DNA from: Chryseobacterium viscerum
GTDB taxonomy: Bacteria; Bacteroidota; Bacteroidia; Flavobacteriales; Weeksellaceae
Direction of reading: 5' to 3'
Assembly: GCF_025949665.1 (NCBI RefSeq)
Contig: NZ_JAPDFT010000006.1
Coordinates: 108,881-172,880 of the forward strand
Length of the DNA: 64,000 bases
Each line of letters starts with the position of its first letter. The stretch's first letter is position 1. Made by a program: the position numbers and the translations under genes. This document shows, in pieces, positions 53,116 through 61,790 of this stretch. The notes under the pieces are model-generated. The model was given only the letters and a program-made list of their open reading frames with translations, had not been told where the DNA came from and did no database searches.

Positions 53116-53883
53116 ATGAGTGCAAAAAAAGGCTTACATCTTACGCTGAAAATTTGGAGACAAAAAAATAGTAAAACTAAAGGTCAGTTTGAGACCTATA
53201 AAATATCAGATGTATCTACAGACTCTTCATTCTTGGAGATGCTGGATATCCTGAACGAAAATTTAATTAACGAAGGAAAAGAACCTATCGCCTTTGACCA
53301 CGACTGTCGTGAAGGAATCTGCGGTATGTGTTCACTTTACATCAATGGTAGAGCTCATGGGCCGGATACAGGTATCACAACCTGCCAGCTTCACATGAGA
53401 ATGTTCAAAGATGGAGAAACTATCGTTATTGAACCTTGGAGAAGTGCCGCTTTCCCTGTTATCAAAGACTTGATGGTAGACAGAAGCGCATTTGACAGAG
53501 TAATGGCTGCAGGAGGTTTTATCTCTGTAAATACTTCCGGGAATACATTGGATGCTAACGCAATTCCGGTTCCAAAAGAAGATGCAGACAGAGCCATGGA
53601 TGCAGCTGCTTGTATTGGATGTGGAGCTTGTGTGGCTACATGTAAAAACGGATCTGCAATGCTATTTGTAGGAGCTAAAGTTTCTCAGTATGCATTACTT
53701 CCTCAAGGTAGAGTAGAAGCTAAGAGAAGAGTTCTGAACATGGTGAAAGCTATGGACGAAGAAGGATTCGGAAACTGTTCAAACACCGGAGCATGTGAAG
53801 TAGAATGTCCTAAAGGTATTTCTCTTGAAAACATTGCAAGAATGAACAGAGAATATATGGCTGCTCTTGTAGATCAAGGATAG
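53116..53883 (+). CDS. sdhB: Succinate dehydrogenase/fumarate reductase iron-sulfur subunit
   Basis: A 255-residue electron-transfer subunit between flavin and haems. The [2Fe-2S] ligands lie in DHDCREGICGMCSLYI with the later Cys in TTCQLHM. The C-terminal ferredoxin part has the cluster motifs AACIGCGACVATCKNG and CSNTGACEVECPKGI for the [4Fe-4S] and [3Fe-4S] clusters. It ends the operon; a terminator follows. Confidence 0.97.
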   Translation: MSAKKGLHLTLKIWRQKNSKTKGQFETYKISDVSTDSSFLEMLDILNENLINEGKEPIAFDHDCREGICGMCSLYINGRAHGPDTGITTCQLHMRMFKDGETIVIEPWRSAAFPVIKDLMVDRSAFDRVMAAGGFISVNTSGNTLDANAIPVPKEDADRAMDAAACIGCGACVATCKNGSAMLFVGAKVSQYALLPQGRVEAKRRVLNMVKAMDEEGFGNCSNTGACEVECPKGISLENIARMNREYMAALVDQG

Positions 53884-53900
53884 AATTGATTCAAATACAT

Positions 53901-53937
53901 AAAAAAATCGCCTTCATTTTTGGAGGCGATTTTTTTA
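53901..53937 (+). terminator. Terminator of sdhCAB
   Basis: Stem AAAATCGCCT / AGGCGATTTT around a TCATTTTTGG loop, followed by TTT. Placed 18 bases after the sdhB stop. Confidence 0.85.
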
Positions 53938-54165
53938 TGAATGGTAGTGCGCTGTTAAAGTTTGTTAACTTATTGATGGTTTTTAGTCATTCTTTATTTA
54001 ATAAGTATATATTTGGAGGGTTGTTGAATCGTTTTTTTTAAACTTTCAAATACAGCATGCCATTCAAAAAGAGACAATTAAAATAATTGAAATGTCCCTC
54101 TTGAAGGGTGATAATAAAATTTTTAAAAAAAATAATTAGTGTGAATTAGCAAGCCCTAAAAAGCG
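53938..54165. other. Gene-free stretch after sdhCAB
   Basis: About 230 bases with no coding ORF. It holds a TATATTTG at 54008-54015 with no gene behind it before the next -7 box, and a weak CCCT / AGGG hairpin near 54096-54108. Nothing firm can be assigned. Confidence 0.35.
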
Positions 54166-54173
54166 TATTTTTG
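54166..54173 (+). promoter_or_regulatory. -7 box TATTTTTG for the thioredoxin-fold lipoprotein
   Basis: Exact TAnnTTTG, 19 bases before the ATG at 54193. Confidence 0.5.
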
Positions 54174-54192
54174 TGTAATATTAAAAATTGAA

Positions 54193-55734
54193 ATGAAAAA
54201 ATATCTTTTATTGTTTATCATCACAGCTTTTGTGATGTCTTGTTCAAAAAAAGTAGAGGTAAAAGGAAAAATTACTGGAAGCTCATCATTAGAAAGAATT
54301 GAATTTGTAGAAGCTTCAGGAGTAGGAACCCTGCCTTTGATTAATATAGGTTTAGATAAAGACGGAAACTTTTCAGGAAGCTTTGAGGCACCTAAAGATG
54401 GAATGTACGTGATCAACTATGCAGGAAGACAAAACCTGATCTATCTTGAAGGAGGACAAAAAGTAAATATTTCAGGAAACGGAGCTACTTTCCCAAATGA
54501 ATATGTAATTACCGGAGATGCTAAAAAGAACAATGATTTCCTTACGGCAAGTATGAAGTTCTTGGCAGATTATGGTAGCAAAGTTAACTTAGGAGGATTG
54601 ATGGGCGGAGACGAAGCTGCATTTTTGAAAGGAATGCACAAAGTTGAAGCTGATATTAATAAAAACGTAGACGAGTTAGCAAAGAAAAACAGTCCAAGCA
54701 AAGGGCTTCTTGAGTGGAAGAAAAATGATATAAAAGTTACCATTCTTAATTTGCTTGCCAACTATGAAATGTCTCACGGACCAATGTCTGGTAATCCGTC
54801 TTACAAGGCTTCTAAAGCTTTCAAAGATTACGAAACCCAGTTAGAAACTGACAAAGAAGCGATGGTGAAAACAATCCCGCTTTACAGACAATATCTTCTT
54901 GTAAAAATGACTCCGGATTTCCAGAAGTATGCAGAAGCAAACAGCAAAGGAAAAACAGGAATTACAACTTCTGAGATGTTTGCTCAGTATTTAAAAACAA
55001 AGAAAGATTTATCTCAGACTGCAAAAGATTATCTTTTGGCATTTGTAATGGCTCAGGCGGATATTCATCCTACAACTCCGGCTGCAAACATTGACAAAAT
55101 TAAAAAAATCATTGATTCAGATATTAAAGATGCTACCATTAAAAGTGACCTTTTAAAAATGCAGGTAGCTATTACTGGACTTAAAATCGGAGATGCAGCT
55201 CCTGAAGCAGCTGTATCAAAGCAGGATGGAAAAGCTTATAAACTTTCTGAAAACAAAGGAAAACCTTATATGCTGTTCTTCTACGCTTCATGGAATCCTT
55301 ACATCAGTGAAGCTACAGTACCAGTATTAAAAGAAGTAGTAAACTTCTATAAATCCAAAATGAACTTTGTATTTGTAAACGTAGACGATACAAAAGATCA
55401 GTTCATTAAAACAAGCAACTCTCTTTTAAAAGGAATTCAGGGAGTGAACGTTTATGGAGAAGGAGGTCTTAACTCTGATATCGCTAAGAAATATGGTGTA
55501 TACGGATTCAAGTTACCTTGCTTTGTAATCATTGATAAAGACGGTAAAATTGCCAGCAGATCATTCGTAAACCTTGGTGAGCAGGAATTAGTAACTATTC
55601 TTGATAAACAAACAGGTCTTTCAGCTCCAAAAGTAGAGCCGAATGCACAAATGCAGCCGCAATTACAGCTTGATCCATCTGCAATGCAGCAAGCTCCACA
55701 GCCTGCAAATCCACAGCCTGCTCCAACAAAATAA
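54193..55734 (+). CDS. Thioredoxin-fold (TlpA/redoxin-like) lipoprotein with DUF4369, CxxC lost
   Basis: A 513-residue lipoprotein. The lipobox VMSC is followed by basic SKKVEV, so it probably faces the periplasm. The N-terminal DUF4369-type domain covers about 20-130, followed by a helical middle. From about residue 335 a thioredoxin-like fold begins (LKIGDAAPEAAVSKQDGK, MLFFYASWNPYISEATVPVL). At the place of the usual WCxxC stands WNPYIS, so no redox pair remains, and the cis-Pro loop reads KLPCFVII. A Gln/Pro-rich tail ends the protein. It may be a structural or binding relative of a thiol oxidoreductase. Confidence 0.85.
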   Translation: MKKYLLLFIITAFVMSCSKKVEVKGKITGSSSLERIEFVEASGVGTLPLINIGLDKDGNFSGSFEAPKDGMYVINYAGRQNLIYLEGGQKVNISGNGATFPNEYVITGDAKKNNDFLTASMKFLADYGSKVNLGGLMGGDEAAFLKGMHKVEADINKNVDELAKKNSPSKGLLEWKKNDIKVTILNLLANYEMSHGPMSGNPSYKASKAFKDYETQLETDKEAMVKTIPLYRQYLLVKMTPDFQKYAEANSKGKTGITTSEMFAQYLKTKKDLSQTAKDYLLAFVMAQADIHPTTPAANIDKIKKIIDSDIKDATIKSDLLKMQVAITGLKIGDAAPEAAVSKQDGKAYKLSENKGKPYMLFFYASWNPYISEATVPVLKEVVNFYKSKMNFVFVNVDDTKDQFIKTSNSLLKGIQGVNVYGEGGLNSDIAKKYGVYGFKLPCFVIIDKDGKIASRSFVNLGEQELVTILDKQTGLSAPKVEPNAQMQPQLQLDPSAMQQAPQPANPQPAPTK

Positions 55735-55754
55735 TAAACTTTAACACAGTATAG

Positions 55755-55785
55755 AAACCTTATCTTCGGATAAGGTTTTTTTTAT
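55755..55785 (+). terminator. Terminator with UUCG tetraloop after the redoxin-like gene
   Basis: Stem AAACCTTATC / GATAAGGTTT closed by the very stable C(UUCG)G loop, followed by T run. It precedes the rlmD -7 box at 55788. Confidence 0.9.
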
Positions 55786-55787
55786 TG

Positions 55788-55795
55788 TATTTTTG
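55788..55795 (+). promoter_or_regulatory. -7 box TATTTTTG for rlmD
   Basis: Exact TAnnTTTG, 46 bases before the ATG at 55842. The ORF start at 55785 overlaps this box and is therefore unlikely. Confidence 0.5.
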
Positions 55796-55841
55796 CAAAC
55801 TGAAGCGTAAAGTTTCAATTAGGAAAATAGAAAATTTTAGA

Positions 55842-57254
55842 ATGAGTAGGAAGAAAAAAAGAGATTTAATTCTTGAAAATATAAAGCTATTAACTGCCGG
55901 AGCAAAAGGTGTGGCAATAGGAAAGACAGAAGAAGGAAAAGCGGTAATGGTTACAGGCGCAATTCCTGGAGATATTGTGAATGTAAGAGTGAAAAAGGCG
56001 AAGTCAAAATATTATGAAGGCGAAGCAGTTGAAGTTCTTGAAAAATCACCTTACAGAGTTGACCCAAAATGTGTTCATTTCGGAACTTGTGGAGGATGCA
56101 AATGGCAGAACATGAGCTACGAAAAACAGCTTGATTTCAAACAGGAAGAAGTATATAATAATATCAAAAGAATCGGAGGAATTGATGACTTCGAGACCGT
56201 ATCAATCCTAGGAGCTGAAGAACAGTATTTTTATAGAAATAAAATGGAGTTCTCCTTCTCAAACGCAAGATGGCTTACTCAATATGAAATCAGTTCTGAA
56301 GAAAACTTCGGTAGCAAAGATGCTTTAGGATTCCATATTCCTGGAATGTGGAGCAAAATTCTTGATTTGAAAGAGTGTTTTCTTCAGGAAGACCCTTCCA
56401 ATGCAATAAGACTGGCTGTAAAAGAATATGGAGTAAATAACGGTCTGGATTTCTTTGATGTAAGAAATCAGGAAGGTTTTTTAAGAACCTTGATGATGAG
56501 ACAAAACTCCAAAGGAGAATGGATGGTTCTTTTCCAGCTTTACAGAGAAGAAAAAGAAAACAGAGAAAAACTTTTTGAATTCTTATTAGAAAAATTCCCG
56601 CAGATTAAAACATTAGTATATGCTATTAATCCTAAGCAGAATGATTCCATTTATGATTTAAATATCAATGTATATTTTGGAGAAGGTTATCTTATGGAAG
56701 AAATGGATGGACTGAAGTTTAAGATTGGGCCGAAATCATTCTTCCAGACCAACTACAAACAGGCATTGGAATTATACAGAAAAACATTGGAATTTGCAGA
56801 TCTTAAAGGGGACGAAGTAGTGTATGACCTTTATACAGGAACAGGAACCATTGCTCAGTATGTAGCAAGAAATGCAAAACAGGTAATCGGGATAGAATCT
56901 GTACAGGAAGCAATCGATGCAGCAATCGAACATGCTGAATTGAATGGTTTAACGAATACAACTTTCTATTGTGGAGATATGAAAAACGTCTTTAATGACG
57001 AGTTTTTAGAAAATCATCCAAAAGCAGACGTATTAATTACAGACCCGCCAAGAGACGGGATGCACCAGAAAGTAGTAGAGCAGATCTTAAAGCTTTCACC
57101 GGAAAAAGTAGTTTATGTAAGCTGTAATTCAGCAACACAGGCAAGAGACCTTGCTTTGATGAAAGATCACTATACTTTGGTAAAGATTCTTCCTGTAGAT
57201 ATGTTCCCACAAACGCACCATGTAGAGAACATAGCATTATTGATTAAAAAATAA
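55842..57254 (+). CDS. rlmD: 23S rRNA (uracil-1939-C5)-methyltransferase RlmD
   Basis: Uses SAM to methylate U1939 of 23S rRNA. The 470 residues have an N-terminal TRAM domain, the iron-sulfur motif CVHFGTCGGCKWQNM with further Cys downstream, SAM motif VYDLYTGTGTIAQYVA, DPPRDGMH and the catalytic Cys in VYVSCNSATQARDL. These fit the RumA/RlmCD family; the choice of RlmD over RlmC rests on overall family resemblance. It heads a unit with two DUF genes. Confidence 0.93.
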   Translation: MSRKKKRDLILENIKLLTAGAKGVAIGKTEEGKAVMVTGAIPGDIVNVRVKKAKSKYYEGEAVEVLEKSPYRVDPKCVHFGTCGGCKWQNMSYEKQLDFKQEEVYNNIKRIGGIDDFETVSILGAEEQYFYRNKMEFSFSNARWLTQYEISSEENFGSKDALGFHIPGMWSKILDLKECFLQEDPSNAIRLAVKEYGVNNGLDFFDVRNQEGFLRTLMMRQNSKGEWMVLFQLYREEKENREKLFEFLLEKFPQIKTLVYAINPKQNDSIYDLNINVYFGEGYLMEEMDGLKFKIGPKSFFQTNYKQALELYRKTLEFADLKGDEVVYDLYTGTGTIAQYVARNAKQVIGIESVQEAIDAAIEHAELNGLTNTTFYCGDMKNVFNDEFLENHPKADVLITDPPRDGMHQKVVEQILKLSPEKVVYVSCNSATQARDLALMKDHYTLVKILPVDMFPQTHHVENIALLIKK

Positions 57255-57332
57255 TTTATTTAAATTTGAGATTCAAATCTTAATATAAAACGACAGTTCC
57301 ATCTGACTAAATAAAAAAATAAAAATATACAG

Positions 57333-57809
57333 ATGAAATACTTTAAATTTCTCATAGCAATCTGCTTTTTAGGAATGCTTTTTTCCTGTGGAGGAGATGA
57401 TGATATTTGCGAAAGTGGAGAAGGAACTCCCAGAATGAAGGTGGCTTTCAGATCACTGGATACTGGAAAAGAGAAGACGCTGGATACACTATATGTAGCA
57501 GTAGATTATGGAGCAGGAAAAGTGGATCTGGGAAAACTTGCAAAAATTGATTCTCGATTAATTCCTTTACGTGTAGATAATTCGCCTTATACGGACGTTT
57601 ATTTTAAGCTTACCTATAATGGGGCAGAATCTAAAGTAAGGATTAATTACAGTACGAAGTCAACATATGTTTCTCCCGGATGCGGAATCAAAAAATCTTA
57701 CGAGAATTTAAGTTCAGAATTAGTAACTCCGAATCCTGTTCAGAAACTGGAAGCCGGACAAAATCAAATAGAGAATGAAGACAAGACTAATCTTTACCTT
57801 TCTTTTTAG
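57333..57809 (+). CDS. DUF6452 surface lipoprotein
   Basis: A 158-residue lipoprotein of a family found behind rlmD in Flavobacteriia. The lipobox is FSC, followed by GGDDDIC, an acidic patch like the flavobacterial surface-export signal. The mature domain is beta-rich, with Cys in DDICESG and SPGCGIKK that may form disulfides. Function unknown. The stop lies 35 bases inside the next gene. Confidence 0.8.
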   Translation: MKYFKFLIAICFLGMLFSCGGDDDICESGEGTPRMKVAFRSLDTGKEKTLDTLYVAVDYGAGKVDLGKLAKIDSRLIPLRVDNSPYTDVYFKLTYNGAESKVRINYSTKSTYVSPGCGIKKSYENLSSELVTPNPVQKLEAGQNQIENEDKTNLYLSF

Positions 57810-58440
57810 TTTATTGGGAATAATAAGCTGGGCACAAGACAAAAAAAAGGAAGCAGAGAAGAAGGTTCATGAGAAATATGAACCCAATTTTATGGTTGGC
57901 CTTGATGTACTGAATACCGGAGCCGGTTTTTTTTCTGACAGAAAATTATATCAGGGATTTATTTCTTCAAAGATAAAAGGAAATATCCATGCTATTGCAG
58001 AGGCAGGTTTTGAAAAGAATGTGTATCAGAAGAATGGTTATGATGCGAAAGCAAGTGGCCCTTTTGTGAAGCTGGGAGCATTCTATATGTTGGCAAAAGA
58101 TGCAGAGAATGAATTCAACGGATTTTATGCCGGAGGAAAAGTTGCAGGATCATTTTATAATCAGGAGTATATGGCAATTCCTGTTCGTGGATTTGGGGGA
58201 AGTAATTCTTCTGAAGCCTTTCCATCGTCATCACAGTCGTCTTTTTGGCTGGAAGGTACGCTGGGGGGCAGAGTACAATTATTTAATTCTAATTTCTACA
58301 TTGATGTAAATCTTCAGCCAAGATATATGGTATACACTTCCAAGCAGGACGATATTTCTCCTATGATCGTTCCGGGCTTCGGAAGAAGTTCTTCAAAATT
58401 CAATATGGGATTTGCATGGAATATTGCGTATAAGTTTTAG
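57775..58440 (+). CDS. DUF6048 outer-membrane-like protein
   Basis: A 221-residue exported protein with signal peptide ending SWAQ. The mature part shows alternating aromatic and small residues in repeated beta strands (e.g. NFMVGLDVLNTGAGFFSD, FVKLGAFYMLAK, FYIDVNLQPRYMVYT) and ends in FNMGFAWNIAYKF with a terminal Phe. This points to an outer-membrane beta barrel of the DUF6048 type. It overlaps the DUF6452 gene by 35 bases, so the two are coupled and may form one complex. Confidence 0.8.
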   Translation: MKTRLIFTFLFSLLGIISWAQDKKKEAEKKVHEKYEPNFMVGLDVLNTGAGFFSDRKLYQGFISSKIKGNIHAIAEAGFEKNVYQKNGYDAKASGPFVKLGAFYMLAKDAENEFNGFYAGGKVAGSFYNQEYMAIPVRGFGGSNSSEAFPSSSQSSFWLEGTLGGRVQLFNSNFYIDVNLQPRYMVYTSKQDDISPMIVPGFGRSSSKFNMGFAWNIAYKF

Positions 58441-58471
58441 AAATATTATTTCTTACCGTTTAAAATATATA

Positions 58472-58512
58472 AAATACAAACTTTAGATTATTCTAAAGTT
58501 TGTATTTTTTTT
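58472..58512 (+). terminator. Terminator of the rlmD unit
   Basis: Sixteen-base perfect stem AAATACAAACTTTAGA / TCTAAAGTTTGTATTT with a TTAT loop, followed by T run. Confidence 0.9.
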
Positions 58513-58585
58513 AATAGATATCGTTGATAAGTGTATTATGTTGAAAAATATAAACTTATTTTACCCATAAGATTTATAAAATAGT

Positions 58586-58593
58586 TATATTTG
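58586..58593 (+). promoter_or_regulatory. -7 box TATATTTG for the reprolysin-like gene
   Basis: Exact TAnnTTTG, 27 bases before the ATG at 58621. Confidence 0.5.
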
Positions 58594-58620
58594 GCAAAAA
58601 TTATAATTGTGTTTTAATTT

Positions 58621-61600
58621 ATGAAAAGAGTATTTACTGCCTTAGTGTGTACTTTAATAGGTGGAGCAGCGTTTGGACAATGGACTCCTACTTCATTTAA
58701 TAAAGTAGACAACAAAAAAAGAGGGACTTTTACGACAGAGAAATCTGGCGTAAGAGAAGACGGGTATTATAAATTAGATTTAGCTTTACTAAGATCTCAA
58801 TTGAAAAATGCTCAAGAGATGGGGCCAAATGCAGCTCCCGTGATTATTTCTCTTCCAACTGTAGATGGGAAGATCGAACAATTCAAAGTATTTAGCTTTC
58901 CTGTTTTGGCAAAAGAAATTGCCGATCAGTATGAGCTGGGTTCCTATGTGGGAACAAGTGTTAAGGATCCTAGTAAGTATTTAAGATTCAGTGTTTCTCC
59001 AAATGAACTTCAGTCTATGATTATAGATGGAGATAAATATGAATTCATTGAACCTTTAATGTCTGATAAGAGCGTATATGCCGTGCATCCTAAAACGATG
59101 AAAAATCCAAATGGATTTATATGCTCAACTGAAGAAAGCCCTGCGGCTAAAAAACAAATAAATACCTTATTAAAAAAAGGACAATCTTTTGCTAACCAAC
59201 CGACAAGCTTTGCTAAAAATTCTGATAAGAAATACAGAACAATGAGATTGGCAATGTCTGTTACAGGTGAGTATACTCAGTTCTTTGGAGGTGTTGCAGG
59301 AGCATGGGCGCAGGTAAACAATACGATGTCAAGAGTAAACGGAGTATTTGAAAAAGACTTTGCGTTACATTTGAATGTATTGAATTATCCGGCTCTTATT
59401 TTTTCTAATCCAGCTACAGACCCATATGCAACTGTTACAAGTGCATCAGCGCCTCCAGGTACATGGAATACTGAGTTGCAAAATCAATTGACAACAGTTG
59501 TTGGAGAAGGGAATTATGATATCGGACATTTATTTGGTGCTTCAGGAGGAGGAGGAAACGCAGGCTGTATTGGTTGCGTTTGTATCAGCCCTACTATTGA
59601 TGAACCAGAAGGAAAAGGTTCAGGGATTACATCTCCTGCTACAGGAAGTGTAAATCCATCTGCTACATATCCTCCATCCGGAGATAATTTTGATATCGAT
59701 TATGTAGCTCACGAAATGGGACACCAGTTGGGAGCAAACCATACATTCGCTCATAGTCTTGAAGGGTCAGGGGTAAACATGGAACCAGGTTCTGGGTCTA
59801 CTATCATGGGATACGCAGGTATAACAGGACCTACTTATGATGTTCAACCTCACTCTGATGCTTATTTCCATATTGCAAGTATTGATCAGATTCAAGAGAA
59901 TTTAATTGATAAAACTTGTGATGTAGAAACTACTATAACAAACAACCCGGCTGTAATTGCTGCTTTACCAACGTATAATATTCCAAGAGGAACTGCATTT
60001 GTATTAACAGCTTCTGCAACAGATGCTGAAAACGATCCTCTTTCTTATGTTTGGGAAGAAGTAGATGATGCTGCTGTTGTTATTAATAAAAATAACTTAG
60101 GTAACACTAGTACTGGTGCATCATTCAGATCTAAGTCAACAGGAACTAGCCCAACAAGATATTTCCCTAGCTTTACTTCTGTGATGAATGGTGTATTAAA
60201 TAATGCAAATAATACCTGGGAAGCTGTTTCAACAGTGGCAAGAACTACAAACTTTGCTGTTACAGTAAGAGATAATAATCCAAATGTTCAACAGCAGCAG
60301 ACTTCTTATGGTGTGCAAACTATTGTTGTTGGAGATAACGGACCTTTCAAATTAGCAAGTCAATATATTGATGTGAATACTCCATCACCAATTCAGTGGC
60401 TTGTTTCTAATACAAATGCTGCTCCTTATAATGTAGCTAATGTTAAAATTGACTATACTACGGATAATGGAACTACATGGACAGTATTAGCTGCTTCAAC
60501 ACCTAATGACGGATCTGAAAACTTTACTTTCCCTTCTTCAATGAACGGACAGACTATTAAAGTAAGAATCTCTTCAATAGGTAATGTTTTCTACGCAGTT
60601 GGACCTGTTACAATAGGACCTCTTTCTGCATGCAGCAGTGCGGCTCCTACGAATATTGTTGTAAGTAATGTTAACAGTTCAGCAGCAAGTATTTCATGGA
60701 TGGCTTATACTGGAGCTACTTATAAAGTACGTTACAGAAAAGTAGGTACTACTACATGGACTGAGATTGATACTACTGTACCTGCTGTAAACTTAAACGG
60801 ATTAACAGACGGAACAAATTATGAAGTGCAAGTAGCTTTAGTTTGTGGATCTACAGTGGGAACATATTCTACATCTGTTAACTTTAGTACAGTGGCTGTT
60901 GTATATTGTGCAGCTTCAACTCTTCTGACAAATAATGAGTATATTTCAAATGTAACTGTAGCTAACATCAACAACACTTCTGCTGCATCTACATATACAA
61001 ATTATACAACAAACGGAGCTCTTCAGGTTAATCTGACAAAAGGTTCTACATATCCTATATCATTTAACATAGGAAATGCACGTGCTTATGATGTAGGTGC
61101 AGTGTATATAGATTTTAATAAGGATGGTGTTTTTGCTGATAATGAAGCTGTATTGAGTGTACCTACAGTAAGTACTGCGACAACTCAGTTTTCAGGATCA
61201 TTTACAGTGCCTGCTAGTGCTGTAGAAAATCAGGCATTAAGAATGAGAGTTATCTTATTCTATGTAGGAGCTTCCAATGTTGGACTTTCACTTCCTGCAT
61301 CATTTGCTTGCGGTACTAATTTCTACTATGGAGAAATTGAAGACTATAACGTAGTTATTACGGGTAACCTTGCTACTTCTGAAACTGCTGTTAAAAATAA
61401 TGGTATTCAGATTTATCCAAACCCGGCAAGTGATATTCTAAATGTTACTAAAGTTTCAGATAAAGCTACTTATAAAATTTATAGTGCTGCTGGACAATTG
61501 GTAGACAGAGGAAATATCAATGATGGAAAAGTGAATGTTTCAACTTTAGTTAAAGGTGGTTATGTGATTACAATAGATGATAAAGGAATTGAGCAATTCA

Positions 61601-61623
61601 AATCTAAATTCATTAAAAAATAA
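58621..61623 (+). CDS. Secreted reprolysin-like (M12B) metallopeptidase with FnIII, GEVED and T9SS sorting domains
   Basis: A 1000-residue exported zinc peptidase. After a signal peptide (GGAAFGQ) and propeptide, the catalytic domain has HEMGHQLGANH (His364, Glu365, His368, His374) and a Met-turn in STIMGYAG. Then come a beta-rich region, a fibronectin type III domain (NIVVSNVNSSAASISWMA ... YEVQVALVC), a GEVED domain ending GEIEDYNVVI, and a T9SS type A sorting tail (IQIYPNPASDILNV). The domain order indicates secretion through T9SS and action on proteins outside the cell. Confidence 0.94.
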   Translation: MKRVFTALVCTLIGGAAFGQWTPTSFNKVDNKKRGTFTTEKSGVREDGYYKLDLALLRSQLKNAQEMGPNAAPVIISLPTVDGKIEQFKVFSFPVLAKEIADQYELGSYVGTSVKDPSKYLRFSVSPNELQSMIIDGDKYEFIEPLMSDKSVYAVHPKTMKNPNGFICSTEESPAAKKQINTLLKKGQSFANQPTSFAKNSDKKYRTMRLAMSVTGEYTQFFGGVAGAWAQVNNTMSRVNGVFEKDFALHLNVLNYPALIFSNPATDPYATVTSASAPPGTWNTELQNQLTTVVGEGNYDIGHLFGASGGGGNAGCIGCVCISPTIDEPEGKGSGITSPATGSVNPSATYPPSGDNFDIDYVAHEMGHQLGANHTFAHSLEGSGVNMEPGSGSTIMGYAGITGPTYDVQPHSDAYFHIASIDQIQENLIDKTCDVETTITNNPAVIAALPTYNIPRGTAFVLTASATDAENDPLSYVWEEVDDAAVVINKNNLGNTSTGASFRSKSTGTSPTRYFPSFTSVMNGVLNNANNTWEAVSTVARTTNFAVTVRDNNPNVQQQQTSYGVQTIVVGDNGPFKLASQYIDVNTPSPIQWLVSNTNAAPYNVANVKIDYTTDNGTTWTVLAASTPNDGSENFTFPSSMNGQTIKVRISSIGNVFYAVGPVTIGPLSACSSAAPTNIVVSNVNSSAASISWMAYTGATYKVRYRKVGTTTWTEIDTTVPAVNLNGLTDGTNYEVQVALVCGSTVGTYSTSVNFSTVAVVYCAASTLLTNNEYISNVTVANINNTSAASTYTNYTTNGALQVNLTKGSTYPISFNIGNARAYDVGAVYIDFNKDGVFADNEAVLSVPTVSTATTQFSGSFTVPASAVENQALRMRVILFYVGASNVGLSLPASFACGTNFYYGEIEDYNVVITGNLATSETAVKNNGIQIYPNPASDILNVTKVSDKATYKIYSAAGQLVDRGNINDGKVNVSTLVKGGYVITIDDKGIEQFKSKFIKK

Positions 61624-61643
61624 AGAAAACCTTTAAATATAGT

Positions 61644-61676
61644 AAATCCCCGGGGCGCTCCCGGGGATTTCTTTAT
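61644..61676 (+). terminator. Terminator after the reprolysin-like gene
   Basis: Stem AAATCCCCGG / CCGGGGATTT with a seven-base loop, followed by CTTTATTT, 20 bases after the stop. Confidence 0.85.
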
Positions 61677-61755
61677 TTAAAGCATAAGTGGAGATATTGT
61701 TATGTTTTTTCAAAAAAAACCTAAATGTACCTGTAAATTAATAACAAAAAATGAT

Positions 61756-61763
61756 TAGATTTG
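61756..61763 (+). promoter_or_regulatory. -7 box TAGATTTG for the repeat-module secreted protein
   Basis: Exact TAnnTTTG, 27 bases before the ATG at 61791. Confidence 0.45.
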
Positions 61764-61790
61764 TATGATTAATATTATAATGAAAACATT

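Noticed and set aside
53938..54165. Possible small RNA after sdhCAB: TATATTTG at 54008 and a hairpin CCCT/AGGG near 54100 followed by an AT-rich run.
   Set aside because: The stem has only four pairs and no -33 element was found; in such AT-rich sequence both can arise by chance.
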